The notes under the pieces: generated by a model
Databases searched by the model: none
Seen by the model: the letters and a program-made list of their open reading frames with translations, nothing else
Told to the model about the DNA's origin: nothing
Shown here: positions 44,207-53,066 of the stretch, in pieces
How the letters are laid out: every line of letters begins with the position of its first letter
Position numbering within the stretch: position 1 is the first letter of the stretch
Made by a program: the position numbers and the translations under genes
Assembly (NCBI GenBank): GCA_016218085.1
Contig: JACREY010000008.1
Span: forward strand, 310,001 to 374,000
Direction of reading: 5' to 3'
Origin: Ignavibacteriota bacterium
GTDB lineage: Bacteria > Bacteroidota > Ignavibacteria > Tepidaquicellales > Tepidaquicellaceae
DNA length: 64,000 nucleotides

Positions 44207-45007
44207 TCATTTGGACATTTTTAAATCATTTTCACGGTTTCTGCTGATTATAAGCATTATTACACCTACTAAAATCATCAATATCGAAATAATCTGCGCC
44301 TGGCTCAATCCTAAGATTACACGGGGATTTAGTCTGATATATTCTATTAAAAACCTCGGAATCCCGGTTAATATTAAATAAATGTAAAAAAGTTGACCTG
44401 TGTAATGCATTTTTTTTCTTAAGTTCCATAGTATTAAAAATGCTCCTGCTGCAAATACCAGTTCATATAATGAAGTTGGATGTACCAGCTCTCCTATCTT
44501 TGTCGGAACAATACCTTTTGAATATGTTGCCCCGAGAAATTCCCAGAATGTTCCGTTTACCCCTACACCGTAACAACCATCACCGGAAAGATGGCAGCCA
44601 ATCCTCGCTAACCCGTACCCCAGAGTGGTTCCCGGTGCCATTGCATCCAAAATCTGCAATAGTTTTACTTTTTTCACGCGGCAGTATATAAAGATTACAA
44701 CAAACGATAAAATCAAACCGCCATAAAAAGTAAGCCCGGAAGGTGAGAATAAATTCTCAGGCGTAAGGTAATATCCAATCGGATTACCGCTTCCAAAATT
44801 CCATTCTTCTATAATATAAAATAATTTGCTTCCGGCAATTCCGCAGACTATAGCTATGAATGTAATTACAATTCCTACGTTTTCCTCAATTTTTAATCTT
44901 TTTAACTCTTTTGAAAATAATGAACTTGCTATCAGAAATGCTATTCCAAGCATTAAACCGTAACTGTACACTGGTATTGGACCAATCTCAAATAATTTCG
45001 GGTGCAT
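44207..45007 (-). CDS. lgt: Prolipoprotein diacylglyceryl transferase
   Basis: 266 residues with about seven membrane helices. It transfers diacylglycerol from phosphatidylglycerol to lipobox cysteines of pre-lipoproteins. The signature loop is present as GLARIGCHLSGDGCYG (near 135-150), a Bacteroidota variant of the GRIGNF..G block, and HPTSLYE follows with the conserved His. Its start codon overlaps the stop of the preceding gene as TAATG. The many lipoproteins predicted in this window would be substrates. Confidence 0.9.
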   Translation of the reverse strand: MHPKLFEIGPIPVYSYGLMLGIAFLIASSLFSKELKRLKIEENVGIVITFIAIVCGIAGSKLFYIIEEWNFGSGNPIGYYLTPENLFSPSGLTFYGGLILSFVVIFIYCRVKKVKLLQILDAMAPGTTLGYGLARIGCHLSGDGCYGVGVNGTFWEFLGATYSKGIVPTKIGELVHPTSLYELVFAAGAFLILWNLRKKMHYTGQLFYIYLILTGIPRFLIEYIRLNPRVILGLSQAQIISILMILVGVIMLIISRNRENDLKMSK

Positions 45008-45414
45008 TAATCTAAAATAATTTTTATAAATCTGTTAGAAGGTTGTTTTAAAATTTTTATATTGTTCTTTGTAATCTTTAACTTAAAATTGTTCTTTTCA
45101 ATTCCTGGCTTCGTCAGCTTTAAGTCATATTCGGTATTCCTGAAATCATATAGCCTGTATTGGAAATTTGCATAACCCGGATTAGAAAGTGATATCTTCG
45201 GTGCTGATAATCCCTCAACCCTGAAGTTTATTTCTTTCTTCTCGGAGTTTATTTTTTCGAATACGTTTATTCTGTATATAAAATACTCGAAAATCTTCGT
45301 TGTCCTGAAATCGAACAGAATAAAATCCTTTCCGGTAATTTTATCAGTTTCCTTCGAAATGTATAGTTCGTATTCAAATTCCTTTGGTTCGGGTCTTACC
45401 TGCTTTGTTCTCAT
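45007..45414 (-). CDS. Hypothetical protein between hisS and lgt
   Basis: 135 residues, not recognised. It has no signal peptide or membrane helix, is rich in Lys, Phe, Tyr and Asn, and looks mainly beta-stranded (FEYELYISKETDKITGKDFILFD, ENNFKLKITKNNIKIL). Its stop overlaps the lgt start by one base, and it begins 13 bp after hisS, so the three genes are one unit. Conservation and function are unknown. Confidence 0.65.
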   Translation of the reverse strand: MRTKQVRPEPKEFEYELYISKETDKITGKDFILFDFRTTKIFEYFIYRINVFEKINSEKKEINFRVEGLSAPKISLSNPGYANFQYRLYDFRNTEYDLKLTKPGIEKNNFKLKITKNNIKILKQPSNRFIKIILD

Positions 45415-45427
45415 AAAATTTTAAGAA

Positions 45428-46690
45428 TTACTTTCCGATTTTAATTAATTTTTCCGCCAAATCATCTGACCCTGTACATTCAACAGATGATTCACTGCTG
45501 TTCTTCATGTTCCTGATCCTGAATTTCATTTCCTTAAGCTCTTCCTCACCGATTACAATCACTTTCCTTGCTCCAATCTTATTTGCTTCCTTCATCTGGG
45601 ATTTTATGCTCCTGTTTAGAAAATCTGTCTCGCAGATAATCCCTTTTTCCCTGAGTGAATTCATGATTTTAATGGAAAATATCTTAGATTCTTCGCCCAT
45701 TGTTACAAAATAATATTCAACCGAATCCGTATCAGGATAAGGATAATTATTCTTTTCTAATATCAGCATTAACCTTTCGAGGCCACAGGCAAATCCAATA
45801 GCAGGTGTAGATTTGCCGCCAAGCTGCTCTACAAGGTTATCGTATCTTCCGCCTCCGAAAATAGCATTCTGTGCGCCTAAATCACTGGAAAGAACTTCGA
45901 ATGTAGTAGATGTATAATAATCAAATCCTCTAACAAGCCTGTAATCTATTTCATAATTAACTCCAAGACTGCTTACCGCATTAAGTACATTGTCAAAATG
46001 TGCCTTTGTTTCGGGATTAAGATAATCGTAAAGGACAGGGGAGTTTTTTAGTATTTCAATTTCTTCATCTAATTTTGTATCGAGAATTCTCAATGGATTA
46101 AGCTCAAGTCTTTTAATACTGTCACCCGAAAGCTTATCCCTGTACTGCATTAAATATTTCTTCAGATCATCGAGGAATCTTGCCCTCTCTTCTGTAGAAC
46201 CTATTGTATTTATCTTAAAAATTATATTCCCGATCCCGAAATCACTGAGCATTTTGGCTCCGAGAGAAATTAATTCCGCATCTACAAGATAATCGCTGCT
46301 GCCAATTGCTTCTACTCCGAACTGCGAGAATTCTCTGAATCTTCCCGCCTGAGGTCTTTCATGCCTGTACATATTTGCAAGATAATAAAGTTTCTGAAGC
46401 TGTGATTCATTCTGAAGATTGTTTTCGATATAAGACCTTATTACCGGTGCAGTCATTTCTGGCTTTAACGTAAATTCATCATCTCTGAAAGAATACATCT
46501 CCTTAGAAACTACGTCAGTCTCTTCACCAATACCTCTTTTAAACAATTCTGTTTTTTCAAAAGTTGGAGTTCTGATTTCTTTGTAATTATATATTTCAGC
46601 CAGCTTTCTAAGTTTATCCTCAATATGCCGCCTTTTTGAAGAATCCTTTGGCAGTATGTCGATTGTTCCTTTTGGTCTTTGTATATTCAT
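45428..46690 (-). CDS. hisS: Histidyl-tRNA synthetase
   Basis: 420-residue class II synthetase. Motif 1 region at the N-terminus, motif 2 as TLKPEMTAPVIRSYIENNL, then FREFSQFGVEAIG, the histidine-binding RGFDYYTSTTFE, and motif 3 ATPAIGFACGLERLM (near 285-300). A C-terminal anticodon-binding alpha/beta domain ends the protein. Full length. It heads the hisS-hypothetical-lgt unit. Confidence 0.95.
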   Translation of the reverse strand: MNIQRPKGTIDILPKDSSKRRHIEDKLRKLAEIYNYKEIRTPTFEKTELFKRGIGEETDVVSKEMYSFRDDEFTLKPEMTAPVIRSYIENNLQNESQLQKLYYLANMYRHERPQAGRFREFSQFGVEAIGSSDYLVDAELISLGAKMLSDFGIGNIIFKINTIGSTEERARFLDDLKKYLMQYRDKLSGDSIKRLELNPLRILDTKLDEEIEILKNSPVLYDYLNPETKAHFDNVLNAVSSLGVNYEIDYRLVRGFDYYTSTTFEVLSSDLGAQNAIFGGGRYDNLVEQLGGKSTPAIGFACGLERLMLILEKNNYPYPDTDSVEYYFVTMGEESKIFSIKIMNSLREKGIICETDFLNRSIKSQMKEANKIGARKVIVIGEEELKEMKFRIRNMKNSSESSVECTGSDDLAEKLIKIGK

Positions 46691-46846
46691 ATTTTTTATG
46701 TATTAACATATAAAATACGCAATTGAATCGCAAAAAAAAATGTCATTGTATAAACTGTATTGATTTCTTTTTTGTTTTAATTATATTGGTATTTTGCAAG
46801 AATTAGAATCAGTATTTTAAGCTATTATTAAAAGGAGGGATTTTTA

Positions 46847-47974
46847 ATGAAACTATTTATTACTGTTTTTCTTTTACTGTTAATTTTTTCCGCTGCTTTC
46901 TATTCCTGCGGAAGTAACACAAATCCTGTCGGAGGAGGACCCGCTGCAAATTATACAATTACAAATAATTACAGAAGAGAAATTAATAAAGGTATTCCGA
47001 CAGTCGATACTATGGCTATTCAGGACAACGGTTCATTGATGTCGCTTGATTTCCAGCTGGATACTGTACTTTCTATTGACGGGAATCAGAAACTTGATGT
47101 TGTTCTGCTTCATAATAACATTGCAGACACTCTGATAAAACAGTTTACAAATCCGGGTTTTCCGAATTATAGTTTCAGAGGCTGTATATTTTCTGATTCA
47201 GCATCGGGTTTACTGACACCCGGGCAGGCAGAATATAACCTGCGTTACAAACCATATAGTCCTCTATCGGTTTACAGCGGTCAGACTTTGAGCGGTCCCT
47301 GGTATTTGATATTCAGTTATCCGACTCTTAATAAAACCGGAGTTATAAAATCCTGGAGCATTACAATCACTTATAATTCTCCCGATCCGCCGCCTTCAAC
47401 TATTCATCCGCTTGCATTGGGAAATTACTGGACTTTTGCAGTAGATACGGGAAATATTCAGAATGTATATTCTGCAACACTTTATGTTAGCGATTTCCTG
47501 AAAGTTCACGGCAGGGAAGTCTTTAGATGGCATTGGTCCGGTACTCCGTATTATTGGTATTTGAAAGCCGAAGCCGACGGCTTATGGTGGTATGGACATT
47601 TTAACGGTACATATCTGGATACATTCACTTATCCTTCCCTTTGGATGAAATATCCGATTAATCTGAATGAATCCTTCATCTCAAAACAATGGATTGCAGC
47701 TGTTGATACACTCAGATGCTCGGGATTAGATATTAATTTCTATGCTATGGACGGTTGTGTAAAGTATTCTGAAACATCAACTACAGCAAGCAATGATTCC
47801 AGGGGAGCTGATTTGTTCCTGAATCCCTTCGGTAATAAAGGTGTAAATAAAACAACTACCGGAGATTTTTATTTTAAACCTGGTGTCGGTTACTCCGGTA
47901 ATGAGTTTACAGTGACTACTCCTACTTCGGTGAATTTTACCCGCTACAGACTCGTAAAATACTATGTCCAGTAA
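46847..47974 (+). CDS. Lipoprotein with proprotein-convertase P-domain-like module
   Basis: 375 residues. Signal peptide with lipobox FYSC, Cys21. After a short G/P spacer, residues about 40-180 form a beta-sandwich with the P-domain pattern (DNGSLMSLDFQLDT...LDVVLLHNNIADTLI...GQTLSGPWYLIFSYP.. KSWSITITY). The remaining 190 residues are unassigned, rich in Trp and Tyr, and may be a second beta-domain. A Shine-Dalgarno AAAAGGAGGG precedes ATG 46847. It stands alone, with a strong terminator after it. Confidence 0.7.
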   Translation: MKLFITVFLLLLIFSAAFYSCGSNTNPVGGGPAANYTITNNYRREINKGIPTVDTMAIQDNGSLMSLDFQLDTVLSIDGNQKLDVVLLHNNIADTLIKQFTNPGFPNYSFRGCIFSDSASGLLTPGQAEYNLRYKPYSPLSVYSGQTLSGPWYLIFSYPTLNKTGVIKSWSITITYNSPDPPPSTIHPLALGNYWTFAVDTGNIQNVYSATLYVSDFLKVHGREVFRWHWSGTPYYWYLKAEADGLWWYGHFNGTYLDTFTYPSLWMKYPINLNESFISKQWIAAVDTLRCSGLDINFYAMDGCVKYSETSTTASNDSRGADLFLNPFGNKGVNKTTTGDFYFKPGVGYSGNEFTVTTPTSVNFTRYRLVKYYVQ

Positions 47975-47992
47975 GTAATACTTGATTATTTT

Positions 47993-48023
47993 AAAAGCTT
48001 TCATGATTTTCATGAAAGCTTTT
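47993..48023 (+). terminator. Intrinsic terminator
   Basis: Perfect 13-bp stem AAAAGCTTTCATG (47993-48005) with CATGAAAGCTTTT (48011-48023), 5-nt loop, followed by more T. Ends the lipoprotein gene. Confidence 0.92.
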
Positions 48024-48107
48024 TTTATTGTATGACAAATTTCTCAATTTAATTTCCAATTTATTAATTCTATATTTATGGATACTTCAAACAAATAAAA
48101 TAATCCA

Positions 48108-50969
48108 ATGGATAATATTCTTTCATTTGAAAAGTTTTCATCCCGTCACAACGGACCCTCTGAAAAAGATGTTCAGGAAATGCTGAAAATAATAGGGGTA
48201 AATACTCTGGACGAATTGATTAATGAAACTGTTCCTGCTGATATTAGACTCGATAAGTCCCTGGAACTCGAAGAACCAATGAGTGAATTTCAGTTCTTGA
48301 AGAAATTAAATGCAATTGCTGAAAAGAACAGAATTTTTAAATCATATATCGGCATGGGATATTATGATACCATTCTTCCTTCTGTTATCAGAAAAAACGT
48401 ATTCGAAAATCCGGGCTGGTATACACAGTATACTCCTTACCAGGCGGAAATTTCACAGGGAAGACTTGAAGCCCTCCTCAATTATCAGACGATGATTATT
48501 GACCTAACAGGACTTCCGATTGCAAACGCATCTCTCCTGGACGAAGCTACCGCAGCAGCCGAAGCAATGCACCTGTGCTATGCTCAGAGAAAAGGAGATA
48601 AGGCAAAATCAAATACTATTTTCGTTTCTGATGAATGTTTTCCTCAAACTGTAGATGTTATAAAAACAAGAGCAGTTCCTCACGGCATAAATGTGCAGGT
48701 CGGAAACTATAAGACTCTCGAGCTTACTAATGATTTATTTGCAGTCGTTGTTCAGTATCCTGCACTTAACGGTGACGTATATGACTATACTGAGTTCTTT
48801 GAAAATGCAAGTAAATTGAAAATTAATACAATAATCTGCGCTGACCTCTTAAGCCTTGCACTTCTTAAAACACCTGCGGAAATGGGAGCTGATATTGCCG
48901 TTGGCTCAACTCAAAGATTCGGAATCCCTATGGGTTTCGGAGGACCCCATGCGGCTTATTTTGCCACTAAAGAAGATTTCAAGAGAAACCTTCCGGGAAG
49001 AATAATCGGAGTTTCAATAGATGCACAGAATAACAAAGCTTACAGAATGGCTCTGCAAACCCGTGAACAGCATATCCGCAGGGAAAAAGCGACCAGCAAT
49101 ATTTGTACTTCACAGGTGCTTCTTGCAATTATGGCAGGAATGTATGCTGTCTATCACGGACCTGATGGAATTCAGAAAATTGCCACAAGAATAAATGCAC
49201 TCACGCATATTTTATTTGAGTCATTTAAATCTCTTGGCTATAAGGTAATGAACAATAATTATTTCGATACTGTAACTGTTGAAATTGAGAATGAAAAAGT
49301 GGATGATGTAAGAAAACTTGCTGAAGGACTTGGAGTGAATTTCAGGTATATCGGTAACCGGCTTTCTGTTTCACTCGACGAAACTTCTTCTCTGGAAGAT
49401 CTTGCTCTTATTCTTGCTATATTTGACTTGAATAAGCAGCTTAAACTTAACGAAATAAATTTTGATTTATATATTCCTGAAAATCTTACCAGAAAGTCAG
49501 CTTATCTTACCCATCCTGTGTTTAATAAATACCATTGCGAACTGGATATGATGAGATATATAAAATCCCTTGAGAATAAAGACCTCTCACTTACAGGTTC
49601 AATGATTCCGCTTGGTTCCTGCACAATGAAACTTAATGCTGCAACTGAAATTTATGCCATCGGGTACCCTGGTTTTTCTGGTATTCATCCTTTTGCCCCT
49701 GCAGACCAAACCGAAGGTTATAAGGAAATGATAGATTCATTCAATAAGGATATATGTGAAATAACCGGATTCAAAGGCGTATCTATCCAGCCGAATTCAG
49801 GAGCTCAGGGAGAATATACAGGACTTATGGTGATAAGGCAGTATCATATCAGCAGTGGAGAAAACCAAAGAGATATAGCCCTGATACCCTGTTCTGCTCA
49901 CGGTACAAATCCCGCATCTGCTGTAATGGCAGGTATGAAGGTCGTCGTTGTAGATTGCGACCCATACGGAAATATTGATACAGAAGATTTAAAGAGAAAA
50001 GCAGAACAATATAAAGATACTCTTTCGGCTTTGATGGTCACCTATCCTTCAACTCATGGAGTTTTTGAAGAGAACATTATTGAAATTTGCAACTTTGTTC
50101 ACAAATGTGGAGGACTGGTATATATGGATGGTGCAAATATGAATGCTCAGGTTGGACTTACAAGTCCTGCAAAAATCGGCGCAGATGTCTGCCACCTTAA
50201 TCTGCATAAAACATTCGCAATTCCTCACGGAGGAGGCGGACCCGGTGTCGGACCTATAGCTGTAGCTGAACATCTTGTGAAATTCCTGCCTGGACACAGT
50301 GTCGTAAATATTGGAAATGAAGATTCTATTTCAGCAGTATCAGCAGCACCATTTGGAAGCGTTAGCGTGCTTCCCATTTCTTTTGCATATATCAAGATGA
50401 TGGGTGCTGAAGGATTAACAAACGCAACAAAAATTGCAATTCTGAATGCAAATTATGTTAAAGACAGACTTAAAGATTATTTTAAGGCATTATATACTGG
50501 CTCTAAAGGCAGGGTAGCGCATGAACTTATTTTTGATGTGCGGGAATTTAAAAATACGGCCCATATCGATGTTATTGATATTGCAAAACGCCTTATGGAC
50601 TATGGCTTCCATGCTCCTACCGTTTCATTCCCGGTTGCAGGTACCCTTATGTTTGAGCCGACTGAAAGCGAATCAAAATTTGAGCTTGACAGGTTCTGCG
50701 AAGCTATGATTTCAATCAGAAAGGAAATAGAAGCTATTGAAAAAGGTGAAATGAGCGAAACGGATAATCCTTTGAAAAATGCACCGCATACATCTAAAGT
50801 CGTGACTGCTTCAGAATGGAATCATCCTTATACTCGCGAACAGGCAGCATTCCCTGTTGAAGGACTGAAAAATAACAAATTCTGGCCCTCTGTAAGCAGA
50901 ATTAATGACGCATACGGCGATAGAAACCTGGTATGCAGTTGCGGCTCAGTTGAAGATTATAGGGTATAA
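48108..50969 (+). CDS. gcvP: Glycine dehydrogenase (decarboxylating), full-length P-protein
   Basis: 953 residues: the single-chain P-protein of the glycine cleavage system, with two homologous halves (about 1-440 and 470-953). It decarboxylates glycine through PLP and passes the aminomethyl group to the lipoyl H-protein. The PLP lysine is near 700 in [18 protein letters not shown]. The motif SCTMKLNA.. is also conserved. gcvT and gcvH are not nearby. No glycine riboswitch is visible in the 84 bp before the start. Confidence 0.96.
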   Translation: MDNILSFEKFSSRHNGPSEKDVQEMLKIIGVNTLDELINETVPADIRLDKSLELEEPMSEFQFLKKLNAIAEKNRIFKSYIGMGYYDTILPSVIRKNVFENPGWYTQYTPYQAEISQGRLEALLNYQTMIIDLTGLPIANASLLDEATAAAEAMHLCYAQRKGDKAKSNTIFVSDECFPQTVDVIKTRAVPHGINVQVGNYKTLELTNDLFAVVVQYPALNGDVYDYTEFFENASKLKINTIICADLLSLALLKTPAEMGADIAVGSTQRFGIPMGFGGPHAAYFATKEDFKRNLPGRIIGVSIDAQNNKAYRMALQTREQHIRREKATSNICTSQVLLAIMAGMYAVYHGPDGIQKIATRINALTHILFESFKSLGYKVMNNNYFDTVTVEIENEKVDDVRKLAEGLGVNFRYIGNRLSVSLDETSSLEDLALILAIFDLNKQLKLNEINFDLYIPENLTRKSAYLTHPVFNKYHCELDMMRYIKSLENKDLSLTGSMIPLGSCTMKLNAATEIYAIGYPGFSGIHPFAPADQTEGYKEMIDSFNKDICEITGFKGVSIQPNSGAQGEYTGLMVIRQYHISSGENQRDIALIPCSAHGTNPASAVMAGMKVVVVDCDPYGNIDTEDLKRKAEQYKDTLSALMVTYPSTHGVFEENIIEICNFVHKCGGLVYMDGANMNAQVGLTSPAKIGADVCHLNLHKTFAIPHGGGGPGVGPIAVAEHLVKFLPGHSVVNIGNEDSISAVSAAPFGSVSVLPISFAYIKMMGAEGLTNATKIAILNANYVKDRLKDYFKALYTGSKGRVAHELIFDVREFKNTAHIDVIDIAKRLMDYGFHAPTVSFPVAGTLMFEPTESESKFELDRFCEAMISIRKEIEAIEKGEMSETDNPLKNAPHTSKVVTASEWNHPYTREQAAFPVEGLKNNKFWPSVSRINDAYGDRNLVCSCGSVEDYRV

Positions 50970-51002
50970 CATAGTTCTAATATGTAATTTTTGAATATAT
51001 AT

Positions 51003-51032
51003 CGTTCCCAAACGCCGTTTGGGAACGTTTTT
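51003..51032 (+). terminator. Intrinsic terminator after gcvP
   Basis: Stem CGTTCCCAAAC (51003-51013) with GTTTGGGAACG (51017-51027), 3-nt loop, then T-run. Same GTTCCC stem family as 19540 and 35026. Confidence 0.92.
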
Positions 51033-51043
51033 TAATTTAAATA

Positions 51044-52579
51044 ATTAAATTTATCGTTCAGGCAGTAAAAAATAATAAATTATTCTATTCTGTTTTCTTA
51101 AGTTTTATTTTCCTGCATATATTCTGGATTGTTTATCTTAGAATTCTGCCCTTTATTGATTTACCGTTCCATCTCGCTGAATCAACTATTCTGAAGGATT
51201 TGTATAATCACGCTTACTGCTTTTCAGATTATTATTCGATACCAACACTGATAAAATCCAATATATTCCATATGGTTTTCTGCAGCCTGAATATATTTCC
51301 TTCTGTTGAATTCGCAAATAAAGTCTATTATATTTTTTACATAATTATTTTTCCTTTATCTTCTTTATTTCTTATAAGTTATATTAAAGGAAATAAATGG
51401 TTTTCTTTGCTTTCCTTTCTCTTCATTTACAATCACAGCGTGCACTGGGGATTTACAGGATTTACTTTGTCAGTACCATTCATAATCATTTTTATTCTTT
51501 TTATTATAAAATATTTTGAAAAACAGTCTACAGGAAATGTAATCACACTTATGATTCTTCTGCTTTCAATATTTTCAATGCATTTCCAGAATGCCATATT
51601 CTGTATTTTGTTATTTACGATTGCGACTTTATTAAACCTGAAAAAATCGTATATATATTATTTGAAATACTTAGTTACTATTTTACCTGTTCTTTGCTTT
51701 ATGTATTATGCTTATACATTCGATACAATATCTGAAAAACAAAATCTATTTCGGTTCCTGATGGCGTATTATAAAAATTGCTATTTAGATTCTCTGATTG
51801 ATAGATTAAAATCGGTAACCGTAATAGATAATTTTTATTTTATTGAGGGATCTTGGGGTGCACTATTCGCAGTAATTTTTGTGTTATCATTTATTATTCC
51901 TTTGATTTTTTATTTGTATAAGAGATCAAAAAAAGTTTATGGTATTATTCAAACTGATAATTATTCCTGGTACTTATATATTTTTATTTCAAGCTCATTC
52001 CTCTGCTATTTCTTTCTTCCTGATATTATACCCGGGCAAAATATAGTATTCGAACGGTTTTCAGTTTTTTTAATGCTGGCTCTTATAATTTACTGTGCTT
52101 ATTGTTATAAGGGTATATTACTCGGCAAAATATCCAGAACAGCAGTAATTTTAGTTGTTCTTCTTCACTTTATACTCGTGTCAATATATTTTAATGATTT
52201 CAAAAATGAAACGTCGGTATTTACAAAGGAACTTCTTCCTGATGATGCATCCTGCAAGAGAATATCCGGCATTATTTATACAAATACTTTTAAGAACCGG
52301 CCTGTTTATATTCATTTTCCAATGTATTTTATCGTTTGGAACAAAGGAATTTCCACCGGGCTTGTAGATTACAGATTCGGAGTTATTAAACGTAAAGCAG
52401 ATTTCGAAAAACTTCCGTATTATCGTGAGTGGATAGGGGATTCACGAAATTATTCGGATGAATATAAAAATATTGAATATGTCCTCCTGAAAGACAGTCT
52501 AAAGCTTGAAATAAAGGGATTTGATCTTTCAAAACAATCAGGTGACTGGTATCTTTACACTAATAAAAATCCGAAATAA
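51044..52579 (+). CDS. Polytopic membrane protein, possibly glycosyltransferase-like
   Basis: The frame is open from 51041 but has no ATG, GTG or TTG until TTG 51200. The segment before that (..FYSVFLSFIFLHIFWIVYLRILPFIDLPFHLAES) is plainly protein-coding, with a membrane helix and the DLPFHLA block that opens many membrane glycosyltransferases. I therefore place the start near ATT 51044 (512 residues); this is an inference. About ten further helices follow. The family was not recognised. It starts just downstream of the gcvP terminator, and its neighbours are the CoA-binding and DUF2723 genes. Confidence 0.6.
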   Translation: MKFIVQAVKNNKLFYSVFLSFIFLHIFWIVYLRILPFIDLPFHLAESTILKDLYNHAYCFSDYYSIPTLIKSNIFHMVFCSLNIFPSVEFANKVYYIFYIIIFPLSSLFLISYIKGNKWFSLLSFLFIYNHSVHWGFTGFTLSVPFIIIFILFIIKYFEKQSTGNVITLMILLLSIFSMHFQNAIFCILLFTIATLLNLKKSYIYYLKYLVTILPVLCFMYYAYTFDTISEKQNLFRFLMAYYKNCYLDSLIDRLKSVTVIDNFYFIEGSWGALFAVIFVLSFIIPLIFYLYKRSKKVYGIIQTDNYSWYLYIFISSSFLCYFFLPDIIPGQNIVFERFSVFLMLALIIYCAYCYKGILLGKISRTAVILVVLLHFILVSIYFNDFKNETSVFTKELLPDDASCKRISGIIYTNTFKNRPVYIHFPMYFIVWNKGISTGLVDYRFGVIKRKADFEKLPYYREWIGDSRNYSDEYKNIEYVLLKDSLKLEIKGFDLSKQSGDWYLYTNKNPK

Positions 52580-52663
52580 CAACCGAAAACTAATTTTTTT
52601 TCCTTATTCTTTATATTTCTAATTAATTTTAAATTTGATAACTTTTAGATTATTTTAAAAAAT

Positions 52664-53065
52664 ATGACCATAAAAGAAATTCTAGAAAAGTATAGGAAAG
52701 TTGCGGTAATAGGTTTTTCAGATAATCCTTCAAGGGATAGCCACAGCATTGCATTATATTTGAAAAAATATGGTTTTACTGTATATGGAGTTAATCCCAA
52801 ACTCGGCGGAAAGATCGTTGAAGGTATTAACTGCTACAAAACTTTGGCGGAAATTCCCGATGAAGTGGAAATTATTGACATTTTCAGACTTCCCATCGCA
52901 GTACTTCCAATTGTCCGGGAAGCAATGAAGCTTAATTACAAACCGCCTGTAATCTGGACACAGTTCGGAATTATAAACGATGATGCAAGAAAACTTGCAC
53001 TCGAAAACGGTTTCGAATACGTGGAAAACAGATGTATTCTTGTTGAACATTCAAAAATCAAATAA
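52664..53065 (+). CDS. CoA-binding domain protein (YccU-like)
   Basis: 133 residues, a Rossmann fold of the CoA-binding superfamily. It has VAVIGFSDNPSRDSHSIALYLK near 11-32, GVNPKLGGKIVEGINCYKTLAEIP in the middle, and VIWTQFGIINDDAR toward the end, matching the small single-domain YccU/YccL type. Ligand and role unknown. It starts in a clear gap and ends 1 bp before the DUF2723 gene, so they may share a transcript. Confidence 0.85.
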   Translation: MTIKEILEKYRKVAVIGFSDNPSRDSHSIALYLKKYGFTVYGVNPKLGGKIVEGINCYKTLAEIPDEVEIIDIFRLPIAVLPIVREAMKLNYKPPVIWTQFGIINDDARKLALENGFEYVENRCILVEHSKIK

Positions 53066-53066
53066 C

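Noticed and set aside
48024-48107. Glycine riboswitch before gcvP
   Set aside because: Only 84 bp of AT-rich sequence separate the previous terminator from the start; no aptamer-like conserved blocks are visible.
51044-51199. Frameshifted pseudogene before TTG 51200
   Set aside because: The frame continues unbroken from 51041 into the body of the gene, so no frameshift is needed; only the start codon is odd.
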